A DNA stretch of 64,000 nt from positions 269,863 to 333,862 of the forward strand of contig NZ_PVTR01000006.1 of the NCBI RefSeq assembly GCF_003003005.1. Direction: 5' to 3'. This document shows, one piece after another, positions 52,578 to 62,706 of the stretch (its first letter is position 1; each line of letters starts with the position of its first letter). Origin of the DNA: Mongoliibacter ruber. Its GTDB lineage: Bacteria; Bacteroidota; Bacteroidia; Cytophagales; Cyclobacteriaceae. The notes beneath the pieces are model-generated. The model did not search any database, was not told where the DNA came from, and was given only the letters and a program-made list of their open reading frames with translations. The translations under genes and the position numbers were made by a program.

Positions 52578-54512
52578 TTACTTATAACTTCTTTGGGTCA
52601 ACTTCACATTTTCAAATACAAGAGGCTCTTTCACAAGCTCTTCTTCTTGCCCTTCACCCAAGTATTTCCATGCAGCGACATACGCGAAATTCTCATCATC
52701 TCGCAATGCCTCTCCTTCAGGAGTCTGATACTCTTCTCTAAAGTGACCGCCACATGATTCATTTCTATGCAAAGCATCATCTACCATCAACTCACCAAGT
52801 TCGATGAAGTCTGCAACCCTATGCGCTTTTTCGAGCGATTGATTGAGCTCTTCATTATCTCCTAGTACTCTGACATTAGACCAAAACTCTTTTTTCAATT
52901 CCTTGATCATACCTTTGGCTTTTGTCAAACCTTCGGCAGTTCTGGCCATTCCACAGTAATCCCACATGATTTTACCCAATCTCTTATGGAAGTGATCTAC
53001 TGTTTTTTCTCCTTTTATATTCAGTAATTTCTGAATTCTATCTTTTACTTCTTTCTCTGCTTTTTGGAACTCAGGATGATCTGTCGACACTTTGTCATAT
53101 CCAGCCTGAGCCAAGTAATCACCAACAGTGTAAGGCACTACAAAGTAACCATCAGCTAGACCTTGCATAAGCGCAGAAGCTCCAAGTCTATTGGCCCCAT
53201 GATCAGAGAAATTTGCTTCTCCCAAAGCATAAAGCCCCGGAATATTCGTCATGAGGTTGTAATCTACCCAAAGACCACCCATTGTATAATGCACGGCAGG
53301 ATAAATCATCATTGGTAACTTATAAGGATTGTCACCGGTGATTTGCTGATACATGTCGAAAAGGTTGCCATATTTGGCTCTAATCAAATCTTCACCGTCT
53401 CTTGCGATAGCATCTCTGAAATCCAAGAATACAGCTTCTCCTGTTTCATTCACGCCTCTACCTTCGTCACAAGCATACTTGGCATTTCTAGAGGCCACAT
53501 CTCTAGGAACCAAATTACCAAAGGAAGGATATTTTCTTTCCAAGAAGTAATCCCTATCTTCTTCCTTAATTTCGTTGGCAGTAATCTGGCCTTTCCTAAG
53601 TTTTTCAGCCATTTCGACTGTTGCAGGTACCCATACTCTACCATCATTTCTAAGTGATTCAGACATCAAAGTCAATTTAGACTGATGATCCCCTGAAACA
53701 GGAATACAAGTTGGGTGAATCTGAGTATAGCACGGGTTTGCCATCAAAGCTCCTTTTTTGTGAGCCCTCCAAGCGGCAGTTACATTGGATCCCATGGCGT
53801 TGGTAGAAAGGTAAAATACGTTTCCATAACCCCCTGAACACAGTAATACGGCATGTGCAGAATGAGATTCAACAGCACCAGTGATGAGGTTACGTGTTAT
53901 TATCCCACGGGCTTTTCCATCCACGGTCACCACATCCATCAGCTCAGTTCTCGGGTAGAGCTTCACTTTACCGTTGGCTACCTGTCTACTCAAGGCAGAA
54001 TAAGCACCCAATAGAAGTTGCTGACCCGTCTGACCCCTGGCATAAAAAGTCCTGGACACTTGTGCTCCACCAAAAGAACGGTTGGCCAACAAACCTCCAT
54101 ATTCTCTAGCAAAAGGAACTCCTTGGGCCACACATTGATCAATTATATTTACGGATACTTCAGCAAGTCTGAAAACATTTGCTTCTCTTGCTCTGTAGTC
54201 ACCACCTTTGATGGTATCGTAAAAAAGTCTGTACACAGAATCACCATCATTCTGGTAATTTTTTGCAGCATTGATTCCACCTTGTGCAGCAATACTATGC
54301 GCTCTTCTTGGGCTGTCTTGGAAACAAAATGCTTTCACATTATAGCCAAGCTCTGCCAAGGAAGCCGCAGCGGAAGCTCCGGCCAGGCCAGTTCCTACTA
54401 CGATAACTTCATATTTCCTCTTGTTAGCCGGATTTACCAGCTTTACGTTAAATTTATGTTTGGTCCATTTTTCTGCCAATGGGCCATCAGGTATTTTAGA
54501 ATCTAGTATCAT
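52578..54512 (-). CDS. sdhA: Succinate dehydrogenase/fumarate reductase flavoprotein subunit
   Basis: 644 residues, type B (Bacillus/epsilon-like). FAD-binding [17 protein letters not shown] near 40-56; the covalent-FAD histidine in [15 protein letters not shown]; substrate-binding HPTCIPVSG; the active-site Arg region with [11 protein letters not shown]. Oxidises succinate to fumarate in the TCA cycle at the inner membrane. sdhB starts 27 bases after the stop. Confidence 0.96.
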   Translation of the reverse strand: MILDSKIPDGPLAEKWTKHKFNVKLVNPANKRKYEVIVVGTGLAGASAAASLAELGYNVKAFCFQDSPRRAHSIAAQGGINAAKNYQNDGDSVYRLFYDTIKGGDYRAREANVFRLAEVSVNIIDQCVAQGVPFAREYGGLLANRSFGGAQVSRTFYARGQTGQQLLLGAYSALSRQVANGKVKLYPRTELMDVVTVDGKARGIITRNLITGAVESHSAHAVLLCSGGYGNVFYLSTNAMGSNVTAAWRAHKKGALMANPCYTQIHPTCIPVSGDHQSKLTLMSESLRNDGRVWVPATVEMAEKLRKGQITANEIKEEDRDYFLERKYPSFGNLVPRDVASRNAKYACDEGRGVNETGEAVFLDFRDAIARDGEDLIRAKYGNLFDMYQQITGDNPYKLPMMIYPAVHYTMGGLWVDYNLMTNIPGLYALGEANFSDHGANRLGASALMQGLADGYFVVPYTVGDYLAQAGYDKVSTDHPEFQKAEKEVKDRIQKLLNIKGEKTVDHFHKRLGKIMWDYCGMARTAEGLTKAKGMIKELKKEFWSNVRVLGDNEELNQSLEKAHRVADFIELGELMVDDALHRNESCGGHFREEYQTPEGEALRDDENFAYVAAWKYLGEGQEEELVKEPLVFENVKLTQRSYK

Positions 54513-54551
54513 CTAACTGAAATTTAAATTTCCACATTCATTAATTTATCC

Positions 54552-55235
54552 CTACAAAGTCTGAATGTACATGACAATCGGAATAAGGGCGAACAGTGCT
54601 GGAATGACAATCGAAAAGATGGATCCTACCTTTTTGATCAAAGGTGAATATTTCACGTGATTGAGACCAAGCGTCTGGAAGGCACTTGCAAAACCATGCG
54701 AAAGATGAAAACCTAAGAATCCCATAGCAACTACATATACGATTACATATAGTATGTTGGAATATGCCTCTGATATGATTGCAAATCCATTTTTATATGT
54801 GATACCGTCATAGACTATCGTTGGTATTTCCCCAAATTTAAATTCATACCAAAATCCTCTTAGATGTATAATTAAGAACAGTAATATTACCGTACCTAAA
54901 ATACCCATGTTTCTGGATGCCCAAGTACTATTAGTAGAAGCATTACTAACAGCATAACTTACTGGCCTCGCTTTTTTATTAGTTTTGGTCAATAAGATAG
55001 CCCAAATAACGTGAATCAGGATAAATGCAAAATTCCCAATTGAAACAACCTTAATAAGCGGATTGTTTGCCATAGTCTCTGCATAAATATTAAATGATTC
55101 ACCTTCATCCGGTAGTAGAAGCTGGAGGTTACCTGCTAAATGTACTACCAAAAATAATATTAGAAACAATCCGGTGAGGGCCATCAATAGTTTCTTGCCC
55201 AGGGTGCTATTCAAGGTTTTAGTTACCCAACTCAT
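54552..55235 (-). CDS. sdhC: Succinate dehydrogenase cytochrome b subunit
   Basis: 227 residues with five TM helices and heme-binding histidines (VVHLAGNLQLL near 30-40; FILIHVIWAILL near 70; GFHLSHGFASAFQTLGLN near 174-191). This is the single-subunit type B anchor with two hemes; no SdhD is needed. First gene of the operon, 40 bases before sdhA. Confidence 0.94.
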   Translation of the reverse strand: MSWVTKTLNSTLGKKLLMALTGLFLILFLVVHLAGNLQLLLPDEGESFNIYAETMANNPLIKVVSIGNFAFILIHVIWAILLTKTNKKARPVSYAVSNASTNSTWASRNMGILGTVILLFLIIHLRGFWYEFKFGEIPTIVYDGITYKNGFAIISEAYSNILYVIVYVVAMGFLGFHLSHGFASAFQTLGLNHVKYSPLIKKVGSIFSIVIPALFALIPIVMYIQTL

Positions 55236-55284
55236 ATACTTTATTTAAGTGTTCGTTGATTATAGGTTTATTAAACTTTGGGGC

Positions 55285-55315
55285 CAAATTTACATTTGGA
55301 AAGCTTAGTAAACAA
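55285..55315 (-). promoter_or_regulatory. Promoter of sdhCAB
   Basis: On the minus strand TTG (55315-55313), a 20-base spacer and TAAATTTG (55292-55285), close to the Bacteroidota TTG-N19-TAnnTTTG consensus, 50 bases upstream of the sdhC start. Confidence 0.65.
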
Positions 55316-55496
55316 TCCGAACACAAACGATTGAACTTATTTTAAAACGTTCTAAATAGACTGTTTTCTATCGATTATTTCTTTAATTGAATTCACATCT
55401 TAACCAACTGTACAAATTTATTGTTTGCTTTAAAGAAAATAATTTCGACTTGAATTAGTTAAATTCGTATAACTTGTACAGCAAAGCCAAGAGTTC

Positions 55497-58286
55497 ATGA
55501 AAATCAGATATTTACTTTTAATTTTCTTTTGCCTCTTCCTATCAGCGGTCCAACAATCTTACGCCACCCATATTCGCGCAGGTGAAATCATCGCAGAAAG
55601 AGTCAGCACAACAGCCCTCACCTATAAAATCACAGTCGTGGGCTACACCGATACGAGATCAACTGTGGTATTGGGACCCGGTGATATCAACTTTGGAGAT
55701 GGAAGGGAAACAAGATTAAATACAGAATCAGAGTTTTCAACGGTTGAAAATCTGGGCAATCAAATTGAAAAAACAACTTTTGTAATTGAACACACTTATC
55801 AGGGCCCTGGACAGTATACAATTTGGTTTAGGGAATTTAACCGGAATGCCAATACGCTTAATATGGACAATTCGGTAGATACTCCATTTTATGTGGAAAC
55901 CATGATTACCATTGATCCATTTATAGGCATTAATAATTCACCGGTTTTAACGATTCCACCAGTCGATAACGGCGGTGTAAACGTAAGGTATATCCATAAC
56001 CCTGGTGCATATGATCCGGATGGAGACAGTTTGGCTTATTTTTTCGATGAAATCACCGTAAGACCAAAGCAAGGTTTTCAAAGATTTGTCAACAATTACA
56101 GAAGCCCTGGGTCCGGCGAGTTTTCTTTTAATAGAGAGGACGGTTCAGGTAATCCATTTATAGAAATCGATCCGATTACTGGTGATTTGATATGGGATGC
56201 TCCTGGCCTTGCAGGACAATACAACATTGCATTCCAGGTACAGGAATGGCGTAGAATCGGAGGAGAATACCGTCTTATTGGTTATGTGATCAGGGATATG
56301 CAGATCATTATTGAGAATACCAATAATCAAAGACCTGAGCTTATACTTCCTCCAGACCTCTGTGTAGTAGCTGGTACTAAAATAGAGGAAATTATTCAGG
56401 GTTCTGACCCGGATGGAGACCCTATACGGATAGAAATCTTTGGAGAACCAATGGAAATAAATACCTCACCTGCTTCCTACAACCCTATGGCGGTATTTCA
56501 ATCTAGCCCTGGAATTGTTGACTTCGAGTGGCAAACAGTCTGTGGTCATGTAAGAGAAAGAGATTACGAAGTGAGAGTAAGAATCACCGATCAGCCTAGG
56601 TCAGGCCCTGCATTGGTAGATATCCGAACGTGGCGTATAAAGGTCGTTGGCCCCCCTCCTGTATTCAATGAAGTAGAGCAACAACAAGGTCGATCAGCAA
56701 GCCTTGAGTGGGATCCTTACACCTGTGCCACAAGTGCAGAAAGTATGCAAGTCTGGCGAAGGCTCAATTCCGATCCTTATGAACCTGATTCTTGCGAAAC
56801 AGGTATAAGGGCTGGTTATGAGCTTGTAGGAACTACCGATATGGGTACCTTTAATTTTTTAGACGATAATAACGGAGAAGGACTTGCTCCGGGGAATACC
56901 TATTGCTATAGATTAGTGGCTGCATTCCCAGTTCCAAGATTGGGAGAAAGTATAGTTTCTGAGGAAATATGCATCACAGTAGATGTGGATGTCCCATTGA
57001 TCACAAATGTAAGCGTAGAAGAAACCGATACAGAAACCGGTGAAATATTCATCCGCTGGACCCCACCTTATGACATTGACAGGGAACAATTCCCCGGACC
57101 TTTTACCTATGAACTACTGAGAAATACAGGCTTTACGGGCAATCAAAACAGGGTTTCAGTAATTTCAACCTCAGATACCTCATTTACAGACACAGGACTG
57201 AATACTGAAAACCTGGTCTATAATTACAAGGTGATTTTGAAGGAAAACAACACCACTATAGACAGTTCAAGTTCAGCCTCATCAGTGAGGTTATCCCCCA
57301 CCATCATCAACGAAGCTATTGAGCTGAATTGGGAATTCAATGTACCTTGGAACAATACAATTCAGGAGTTTCGACATGAAGTCTACAGGAACCGAACCGA
57401 TGCAGATGCATTGGATGAAGATACATTTGAGCTGATTGCTGAAGTTGATGTGACCACAGCTGGTTTCAATTACTTTGATGATGGCAGTCACAATGGAGTC
57501 ACCCTAAAAAGAGATACCGAATATTGCTATTATGTCATTACCAAAGGTGCCTACAACATCGACCAATTAGAATATCCACTTGAAAACAAATCTCAGGTAG
57601 TCTGTGCAAGACCTGACGATGATAGCTTGCCCTGTCCTCCTGTATTGACCTTCGAGGGTCCTGATTGTGCAGAGTTTTTACAGGATAAAACCTGCAGCTT
57701 CAATTCATTTGAACACAACCTAAGCTGGGAGCCTGACTTCTCAGGGTCCTGTGATGATGAATTGAACAATTTCAGGTTGTATTTCACACCTGATGGAGAA
57801 GAAGGACAATTCAATCTTGTTGGCACTTATTCTCCTTTCGAATTACAGGCTACTATTACCAATCTTCCAAACTACAGAGGCTGCTATTACATTACCGCAG
57901 TCGATAGGTCAGGAAATGAAAGTGACCCTAGCAACATCGTCTGCGTGGACAACTGTCCATATTATGAACTCCCTAATGCCTTCACTCCAAATGGAGACGG
58001 TATCAATGAAACGTTCATGGCATTTGACAACCCATTTGCCCAATGTCCAAGATTTGTGACGGGGGTAGAGATTTTCATTGTAAACAGATGGGGAGTTGAA
58101 GTATTCCGATACAACAGCTTAAACTCCAGTGAAAATGACATTTTCATTAGATGGGATGGAAGGGATAAAAACGGTAATGACCTTCCTGCAGGCACTTATT
58201 TCTACAGCGGCACTGTTTTGTTTGATGTTTTGGATCCCTCGCTACAGCAGCAAAAATTAAAAGGAACTATTCAAGTCATCAGATGA
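55497..58286 (+). CDS. Large T9SS-type B surface protein with gliding-motility C-terminal domain
   Basis: 929 residues. Signal peptide near 1-24 (LLLIFFCLFLSAVQQSYA). The long middle is a series of beta-sandwich modules: NSPVLTIPPVDNGGVN, YDPDGDSLAYFF, then fibronectin-type domains (SASLEWDPY; EIFIRWTPPYDI; NHLSWEP-like). The C-terminus LPNAFTPNGDGINETF to FIVNRWGVEVF and WDGRDKNGNDLPAGTYFY is the gliding-motility (type B sorting) domain that directs type IX secretion. Probably an adhesin or motility protein at the surface. Stop overlaps the DCC gene start (ATGA). Confidence 0.88.
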   Translation: MKIRYLLLIFFCLFLSAVQQSYATHIRAGEIIAERVSTTALTYKITVVGYTDTRSTVVLGPGDINFGDGRETRLNTESEFSTVENLGNQIEKTTFVIEHTYQGPGQYTIWFREFNRNANTLNMDNSVDTPFYVETMITIDPFIGINNSPVLTIPPVDNGGVNVRYIHNPGAYDPDGDSLAYFFDEITVRPKQGFQRFVNNYRSPGSGEFSFNREDGSGNPFIEIDPITGDLIWDAPGLAGQYNIAFQVQEWRRIGGEYRLIGYVIRDMQIIIENTNNQRPELILPPDLCVVAGTKIEEIIQGSDPDGDPIRIEIFGEPMEINTSPASYNPMAVFQSSPGIVDFEWQTVCGHVRERDYEVRVRITDQPRSGPALVDIRTWRIKVVGPPPVFNEVEQQQGRSASLEWDPYTCATSAESMQVWRRLNSDPYEPDSCETGIRAGYELVGTTDMGTFNFLDDNNGEGLAPGNTYCYRLVAAFPVPRLGESIVSEEICITVDVDVPLITNVSVEETDTETGEIFIRWTPPYDIDREQFPGPFTYELLRNTGFTGNQNRVSVISTSDTSFTDTGLNTENLVYNYKVILKENNTTIDSSSSASSVRLSPTIINEAIELNWEFNVPWNNTIQEFRHEVYRNRTDADALDEDTFELIAEVDVTTAGFNYFDDGSHNGVTLKRDTEYCYYVITKGAYNIDQLEYPLENKSQVVCARPDDDSLPCPPVLTFEGPDCAEFLQDKTCSFNSFEHNLSWEPDFSGSCDDELNNFRLYFTPDGEEGQFNLVGTYSPFELQATITNLPNYRGCYYITAVDRSGNESDPSNIVCVDNCPYYELPNAFTPNGDGINETFMAFDNPFAQCPRFVTGVEIFIVNRWGVEVFRYNSLNSSENDIFIRWDGRDKNGNDLPAGTYFYSGTVLFDVLDPSLQQQKLKGTIQVIR

Positions 58287-58699
58287 GAGTACAAGACAAG
58301 TATGATATAGTGATGTTTGATGGGGTTTGTAATCTTTGTAATGATGCTGTAGACTTTATCATGCTTCGTGACAAAAATGACAAATTCAAATTTGGGGCTT
58401 TGCAAGAGGATACTTCAAAAGAAATTCTGAAGGAATACAAAGTAAAAGAAGGTTATTTGGATTCCATTATATTGATAAAAGGAGATAATATATTTTATAA
58501 GAGCCGGGCAGCTTTGGAAATTGCTAAAAACCTAAGTGGACTCTGGCCTATGACTTTTGCTTTTATCATCATTCCTTCATTTATCCGAGACCCTATTTAC
58601 GACTGGATAGCTAGAAATAGGTACAAATGGTTTGGAAAAAGAGAGACGTGCAGGTTTCCCTCCGAAGAAGAAAGGGCGAAATTTCTTGAAGGCAGGTAA
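58283..58699 (+). CDS. DCC family thiol-disulfide oxidoreductase (DUF393)
   Basis: 138 residues. DGVCNLCNDAV near 13-23 is the defining D-G-x-C-x-x-C motif. A C-terminal aromatic/basic segment (WIARNRYKWFGKRETC) is typical. Predicted thioredoxin-like fold; membrane-peripheral. Its start overlaps the surface-protein stop, so it may be coupled to it. Confidence 0.88.
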   Translation: MRVQDKYDIVMFDGVCNLCNDAVDFIMLRDKNDKFKFGALQEDTSKEILKEYKVKEGYLDSIILIKGDNIFYKSRAALEIAKNLSGLWPMTFAFIIIPSFIRDPIYDWIARNRYKWFGKRETCRFPSEEERAKFLEGR

Positions 58700-58739
58700 A
58701 AATTCATTAATTTGAATTTCATTTTGAAAAACCCAGGAT

Positions 58740-59369
58740 ATGGATATAGAAAAAGTTTTTGAAAACAATGAAACCTGGATAAGCCAAAGGCTCAAAAATA
58801 ATCCTGATTATTTTAAGAATTTAGCTAAAGGTCAGAATCCAGATATTTTATACATCGGTTGTTCTGATTCTAGGGTTACTGCAGAAGATCTTATGGGAGT
58901 AAATCCAGGAGATGTTTTTGTGCATAGAAATATAGCAAACATGGTCATAAGTATCGACCTCAATGCCATGTCAGTACTAAACTATGCCGTCGACAACCTG
59001 GAAGTAGACCATGTAGTGGTTTGCGGACATTATTTTTGTGGAGGAGTCAAAGCGGCAATGCAGTCCGCTGACTTGGGAATCCTCAATCCTTGGCTAAGGA
59101 ATATCAGAGATGTGTATCGTCTACATAAAGATGAGCTGAATAAAATCTCTGATGAGAATGAAAGGTACAACAGACTTGTTGAATTAAATGTGCAAGAGCA
59201 GTGCATCAATCTGCTAAAAACAGCAGTCGTACAGAAAGCTGTAAGGAAAAGAGGAATGAGAGTTCATGGATGGGTTTTTGATGTTTCTACAGGAAAACTA
59301 ATCGATTTAAAAATCGATTTTAAATCAATTCTGAAAGAAATCACAGAGATTTATGACCTAGGTGTATGA
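58740..59369 (+). CDS. Beta-class carbonic anhydrase
   Basis: 209 residues. Zinc ligands C-x-D-x-R in YIGCSDSRVTAED near 38-50, then His and Cys in CGHYFCGG near 96-103. Interconverts CO2 and bicarbonate. Full length for the beta class. Ends in a clear terminator at 59394. Confidence 0.94.
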   Translation: MDIEKVFENNETWISQRLKNNPDYFKNLAKGQNPDILYIGCSDSRVTAEDLMGVNPGDVFVHRNIANMVISIDLNAMSVLNYAVDNLEVDHVVVCGHYFCGGVKAAMQSADLGILNPWLRNIRDVYRLHKDELNKISDENERYNRLVELNVQEQCINLLKTAVVQKAVRKRGMRVHGWVFDVSTGKLIDLKIDFKSILKEITEIYDLGV

Positions 59370-59393
59370 TGTGATAAGTATAACTTCAAAATT

Positions 59394-59424
59394 AGCGTCC
59401 TCCTAAGAGGCCGCTTTTTTTTTG
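59394..59424 (+). terminator. Terminator after carbonic anhydrase gene
   Basis: AGCG-T-CCTC, CTAA loop, GAGG-C-CGCT, then nine T residues. Confidence 0.85.
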
Positions 59425-59425
59425 A

Positions 59426-59433
59426 TATATTTG
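59426..59433 (+). promoter_or_regulatory. -7 element candidate for fabD
   Basis: TATATTTG matches TAnnTTTG 24 bases before the fabD start; the -33 TTG is not clear. Confidence 0.4.
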
Positions 59434-59456
59434 CACAAAACTCAAATAATTAAAAA

Positions 59457-60335
59457 ATGACAAAGGCATATATCTTCCCGGGACAGGGAGCCCAATTCTC
59501 CGGAATGGGAAAGGACCTATATGAAAGCAATGAAAATGCGAAGGTTTTATTTGAAAAAGCCAATGAAATTTTAGGCTTTAGGATTTCAGACATCATGTTT
59601 TCGGGTTCTGATGAAGAACTAAAACAAACAAAAGTTACCCAACCCGCTATTTTCCTACATTCGGTTATTTTAGCCAAAACCACGCCTAACTTCCAACCTG
59701 ATATGGTAGCAGGACATTCACTAGGTGAATTTTCAGCATTGGTCGCAAACGGCACATTGGCTTTTGAAGATGGTTTGAAATTAGTCTATCAAAGAGCATT
59801 GGCCATGCAGGAAGCATGTGAAATCAATCCCTCTGGTATGGCTGCAATTTTAGGTCTTGAAGATCAAAAAGTGGAAGAAATCTGTAATTCAATTGACAGT
59901 CAAATAGTAGTAGCCGCAAATTACAACTGCCCTGGTCAATTGGTGATTTCAGGATCAAACGAAGGTATTACAATAGCATGCGAGAGAATGAAAGAAGCAG
60001 GTGCGAAAAGAGCATTACCCTTACCTGTAGGAGGTGCGTTTCATTCTCCATTGATGGAACCTGCAAGAGAAAAACTTGAAAAAGCAATTCAAGAAACCAC
60101 TTTCAGTTCTCCTATTTGTCCTGTCTATCAAAACGTCAGCACAACAGCGGTAAGTGATGTGGAAGAAATCAAAAAGAACCTAATTGCACAATTAACAGCG
60201 CCAGTGAAATGGACCCAATCCGTACAAAATATGGTCAAGGATGGCGCTACCTTGTTCATAGAATGTGGTCCCGGAAAGGTACTTCAGGGATTGGTTAAAA
60301 AAATTCACAAAGAAGCTGAAGCTACAAGTATATAA
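59457..60335 (+). CDS. fabD: Malonyl-CoA:ACP transacylase FabD
   Basis: 292 residues. Oxyanion-hole GQGAQFSGMG near 9-18, catalytic Ser in AGHSLGEFSAL near 88-98, and His in VGGAFHSPLM near 195-204. Loads malonyl groups onto acyl carrier protein for fatty-acid synthesis. Monocistronic, with a terminator 8 bases after the stop. Confidence 0.96.
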   Translation: MTKAYIFPGQGAQFSGMGKDLYESNENAKVLFEKANEILGFRISDIMFSGSDEELKQTKVTQPAIFLHSVILAKTTPNFQPDMVAGHSLGEFSALVANGTLAFEDGLKLVYQRALAMQEACEINPSGMAAILGLEDQKVEEICNSIDSQIVVAANYNCPGQLVISGSNEGITIACERMKEAGAKRALPLPVGGAFHSPLMEPAREKLEKAIQETTFSSPICPVYQNVSTTAVSDVEEIKKNLIAQLTAPVKWTQSVQNMVKDGATLFIECGPGKVLQGLVKKIHKEAEATSI

Positions 60336-60342
60336 TTCCATC

Positions 60343-60370
60343 AAGCCCGGACATCATTCCGGGCTTTTTT
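60343..60370. terminator. Bidirectional terminator of fabD overlapping folK's end
   Basis: AAGCCCGGA / TCCGGGCTT then TTTTT. folK's stop codon (60354) lies inside the stem. Confidence 0.85.
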
Positions 60371-60848
60371 GATATTTAATCACCTTGGAGTGGTCATCAC
60401 AAGCCTCCAAAAGTTGTACTTGGTTTTTTCCCAAAATTGGATGAATGAAATCTGGAATAACCTCTACCAAGGGTTCCAATACAAATTTCCTTTTTGATAT
60501 ATGTGGGTGTGGAATTATCAAACCAGGTTCCTGAATAATATTTTCCCCAAAATAGAGAATATCAATATCCATAGTCCTATCTCCCCACTTCTCTAACCTT
60601 TCCCTTCCACAGCTTGATTCAATTTCCCAAATCGCATTTAGAATTTGTCGCGGTTTCTGATCTGTCTGAAACACTAAAACCTGATTGAGGTAATTTCCAG
60701 TTGACATTCCTCCCCATGCCTCAGTTTCGAAAATGGAGGAAGACGTTGTACTTATTCCAAATATTTTGTCCAGCTGCATCCTTGCATTTTGGATCAAAGC
60801 AAGCCTATCTCCCAAGTTACCCCCAACTATAAGTATTAGTTTTTCCAT
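60354..60848 (-). CDS. folK: 2-amino-4-hydroxy-6-hydroxymethyldihydropteridine pyrophosphokinase
   Basis: 164 residues. Signature GGNLGDRLALIQNA at the start, KWGDRTMDIDILYFG near 93-107 (ATP/Mg-binding D-x-D) and PHPHISKRKFVLEPL near 117-131. Pyrophosphorylates the pterin in folate synthesis. Convergent with fabD. Confidence 0.95.
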   Translation of the reverse strand: MEKLILIVGGNLGDRLALIQNARMQLDKIFGISTTSSSIFETEAWGGMSTGNYLNQVLVFQTDQKPRQILNAIWEIESSCGRERLEKWGDRTMDIDILYFGENIIQEPGLIIPHPHISKRKFVLEPLVEVIPDFIHPILGKNQVQLLEACDDHSKVIKYQKSPE

Positions 60849-60918
60849 ATCTCCTAAAACAATCGCTAAACTTAATTAAAAAAGCGGTATTTTTAAGGCA
60901 AATTTAAAATCACTAAAT

Positions 60919-62679
60919 ATGAGATTCTTAGGAAATGTACTAGCTGTGATAGTCGGCTTACTGATTTTTTCAGTTATGAGCTTTTTTATATTTGCAGGCT
61001 TAATCGCCATCATCTCTACCTCTGAAGATGATGTGACTGTCAAAAACAATACTGTCCTCGTAATGGACTTGGAAGGAAGGGTTTTAGTAGAGAGAACCAA
61101 TGAGGATGACCCTTCTTTTTCTAGCTTAAGTCTTTTTGGTGGAGTACCAACAGTAGGACTATCCAATTTGAAAAGGGCTATAGAAACAGCCAAAGAAAAT
61201 GATGATGTGAAAGGTATTTACCTAAAAGCAGGTACTTTTTCTGCTGGACAGGCCAATATGAAAGAGTTACGGGATGAACTTATTGCGTTTAAAAATGCCG
61301 GCAAATTCATATTGAGCTACGGTGAATATTATTCAGAAAACGGATACTACTTAAGTAGTGTCGCTGATGAGGTTTACCTCAACCCAGCAGGCCTGATGGA
61401 GTACAACGGATTCGCTTCTGAGATTATTTTCTTTTCAGGTCTATTCAAAAAACTGGAGATAAAACCAGAAGTATTTAGGGTTGGTGATTTCAAAAGTGCT
61501 GTTGAGCCTTTCCTTTTGGAGGAAATGAGTGAAGAAAACCGCTTACAAACAGAATCTTTTTTGAACGACCTCAACCAACTTGCAATAAATGAAGTAGCTA
61601 TTAGCAGGGGCTTGGAACCGGAGCGGGTTATGGAAATCAATTCAAAAATGCTCATTAGAAGAGTTAATGATGCAGTAGAACTCAATATGATCGATGGTTT
61701 GTATTATGAGGATCAGGTATTGGATGTAATCAGGCAAAAACTTGAAATAGAGGAAGATGGAAAAATTCCTACTATCAATATCACCAAAATGAATAAAGCT
61801 GCAAAATCAAAAAACAGGACATCAAAAAATAGAATTGCTGTCATAGTAGCCGAAGGGGAAATTGTAAGTGGTGAAATGGAAGGAATGATTGGTTCAGAGG
61901 AATTTGCAAAAGAAATCAGTAAGGCAAGGAAGAACAAGGATATCAAGGCTATAGTATTGCGTATCAATTCTCCAGGAGGATCAGCTCTGGCTTCAGAGGT
62001 GATGTGGAGAGAAATTGATAAGGCCAGAAAAGAAAAACCAGTAATTGCCTCAATGGGTGATGTAGCTGCCTCAGGTGGCTATTACTTGGCCGCAGCGGCA
62101 GATACCATCGTGGCTCAACCCAATACCATTACCGGTTCTATTGGGATTTTTGCACTTTGGTTTAATGCAGAAGGGCTCTTGAAAAACAAGCTTGGCATCA
62201 CGACTGATGTAGCAAAAACCGGAGAATTTTCTGATTTTTTAAGTCCTACAAGACAGCTTTCGGAGACAGAGCGAAGTATTTTCCAAGGATTTGTAGAAGA
62301 TGGATATGACTTATTCCTAGATAGAGTGGCTACTGGTAGAGACCGTTCCAAAGAAGAAATCATGTCAGTGGCTTCAGGTAGGGTTTGGTCAGGAAATCAA
62401 GCCTTAGAAAATGGTCTGGTCGATGTTCTGGGGAATTTAGAAAATGCCATCGAGATAGCTGCAGAAAAAGCCGGTGTTTCCGATGATTACAGAACGGTTT
62501 ACTATCCACAAACAAAGCCGTGGTTTGAGCGCTTTATGAGTCAATTTTCAAATGAAGTACAAGCGAGAATAGGACTTCAACAATACGGCCCCCTTTCCCC
62601 TTATGTCAATGAGCTGGAAAAACTTAAGAGAATGGAGGGTCTTATGCTGAGAATGCCATATGACATTAAAGTAAAGTAA
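60919..62679 (+). CDS. sppA: Signal peptide peptidase SppA, long (tandem) form
   Basis: 586 residues. N-terminal signal anchor (VLAVIVGLLIFSVMSFFIF near 7-25), two S49 domains. Catalytic Lys in DFKSAVEPF near 192-200 and Ser in NSPGGSALASE near 351-361, as in E. coli-type SppA. Clears cleaved signal peptides at the inner membrane. Starts about 70 bases from folK, divergently. Confidence 0.94.
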   Translation: MRFLGNVLAVIVGLLIFSVMSFFIFAGLIAIISTSEDDVTVKNNTVLVMDLEGRVLVERTNEDDPSFSSLSLFGGVPTVGLSNLKRAIETAKENDDVKGIYLKAGTFSAGQANMKELRDELIAFKNAGKFILSYGEYYSENGYYLSSVADEVYLNPAGLMEYNGFASEIIFFSGLFKKLEIKPEVFRVGDFKSAVEPFLLEEMSEENRLQTESFLNDLNQLAINEVAISRGLEPERVMEINSKMLIRRVNDAVELNMIDGLYYEDQVLDVIRQKLEIEEDGKIPTINITKMNKAAKSKNRTSKNRIAVIVAEGEIVSGEMEGMIGSEEFAKEISKARKNKDIKAIVLRINSPGGSALASEVMWREIDKARKEKPVIASMGDVAASGGYYLAAAADTIVAQPNTITGSIGIFALWFNAEGLLKNKLGITTDVAKTGEFSDFLSPTRQLSETERSIFQGFVEDGYDLFLDRVATGRDRSKEEIMSVASGRVWSGNQALENGLVDVLGNLENAIEIAAEKAGVSDDYRTVYYPQTKPWFERFMSQFSNEVQARIGLQQYGPLSPYVNELEKLKRMEGLMLRMPYDIKVK

Positions 62680-62706
62680 GGGGATTTCCCTTACCTTACT
62701 TTTTTT
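62676..62706. terminator. Bidirectional terminator between sppA and flavin reductase
   Basis: GTAAGGG, GATTT loop, CCCTTAC, then TTACTTTTTTT. It overlaps both stop codons. Confidence 0.7.
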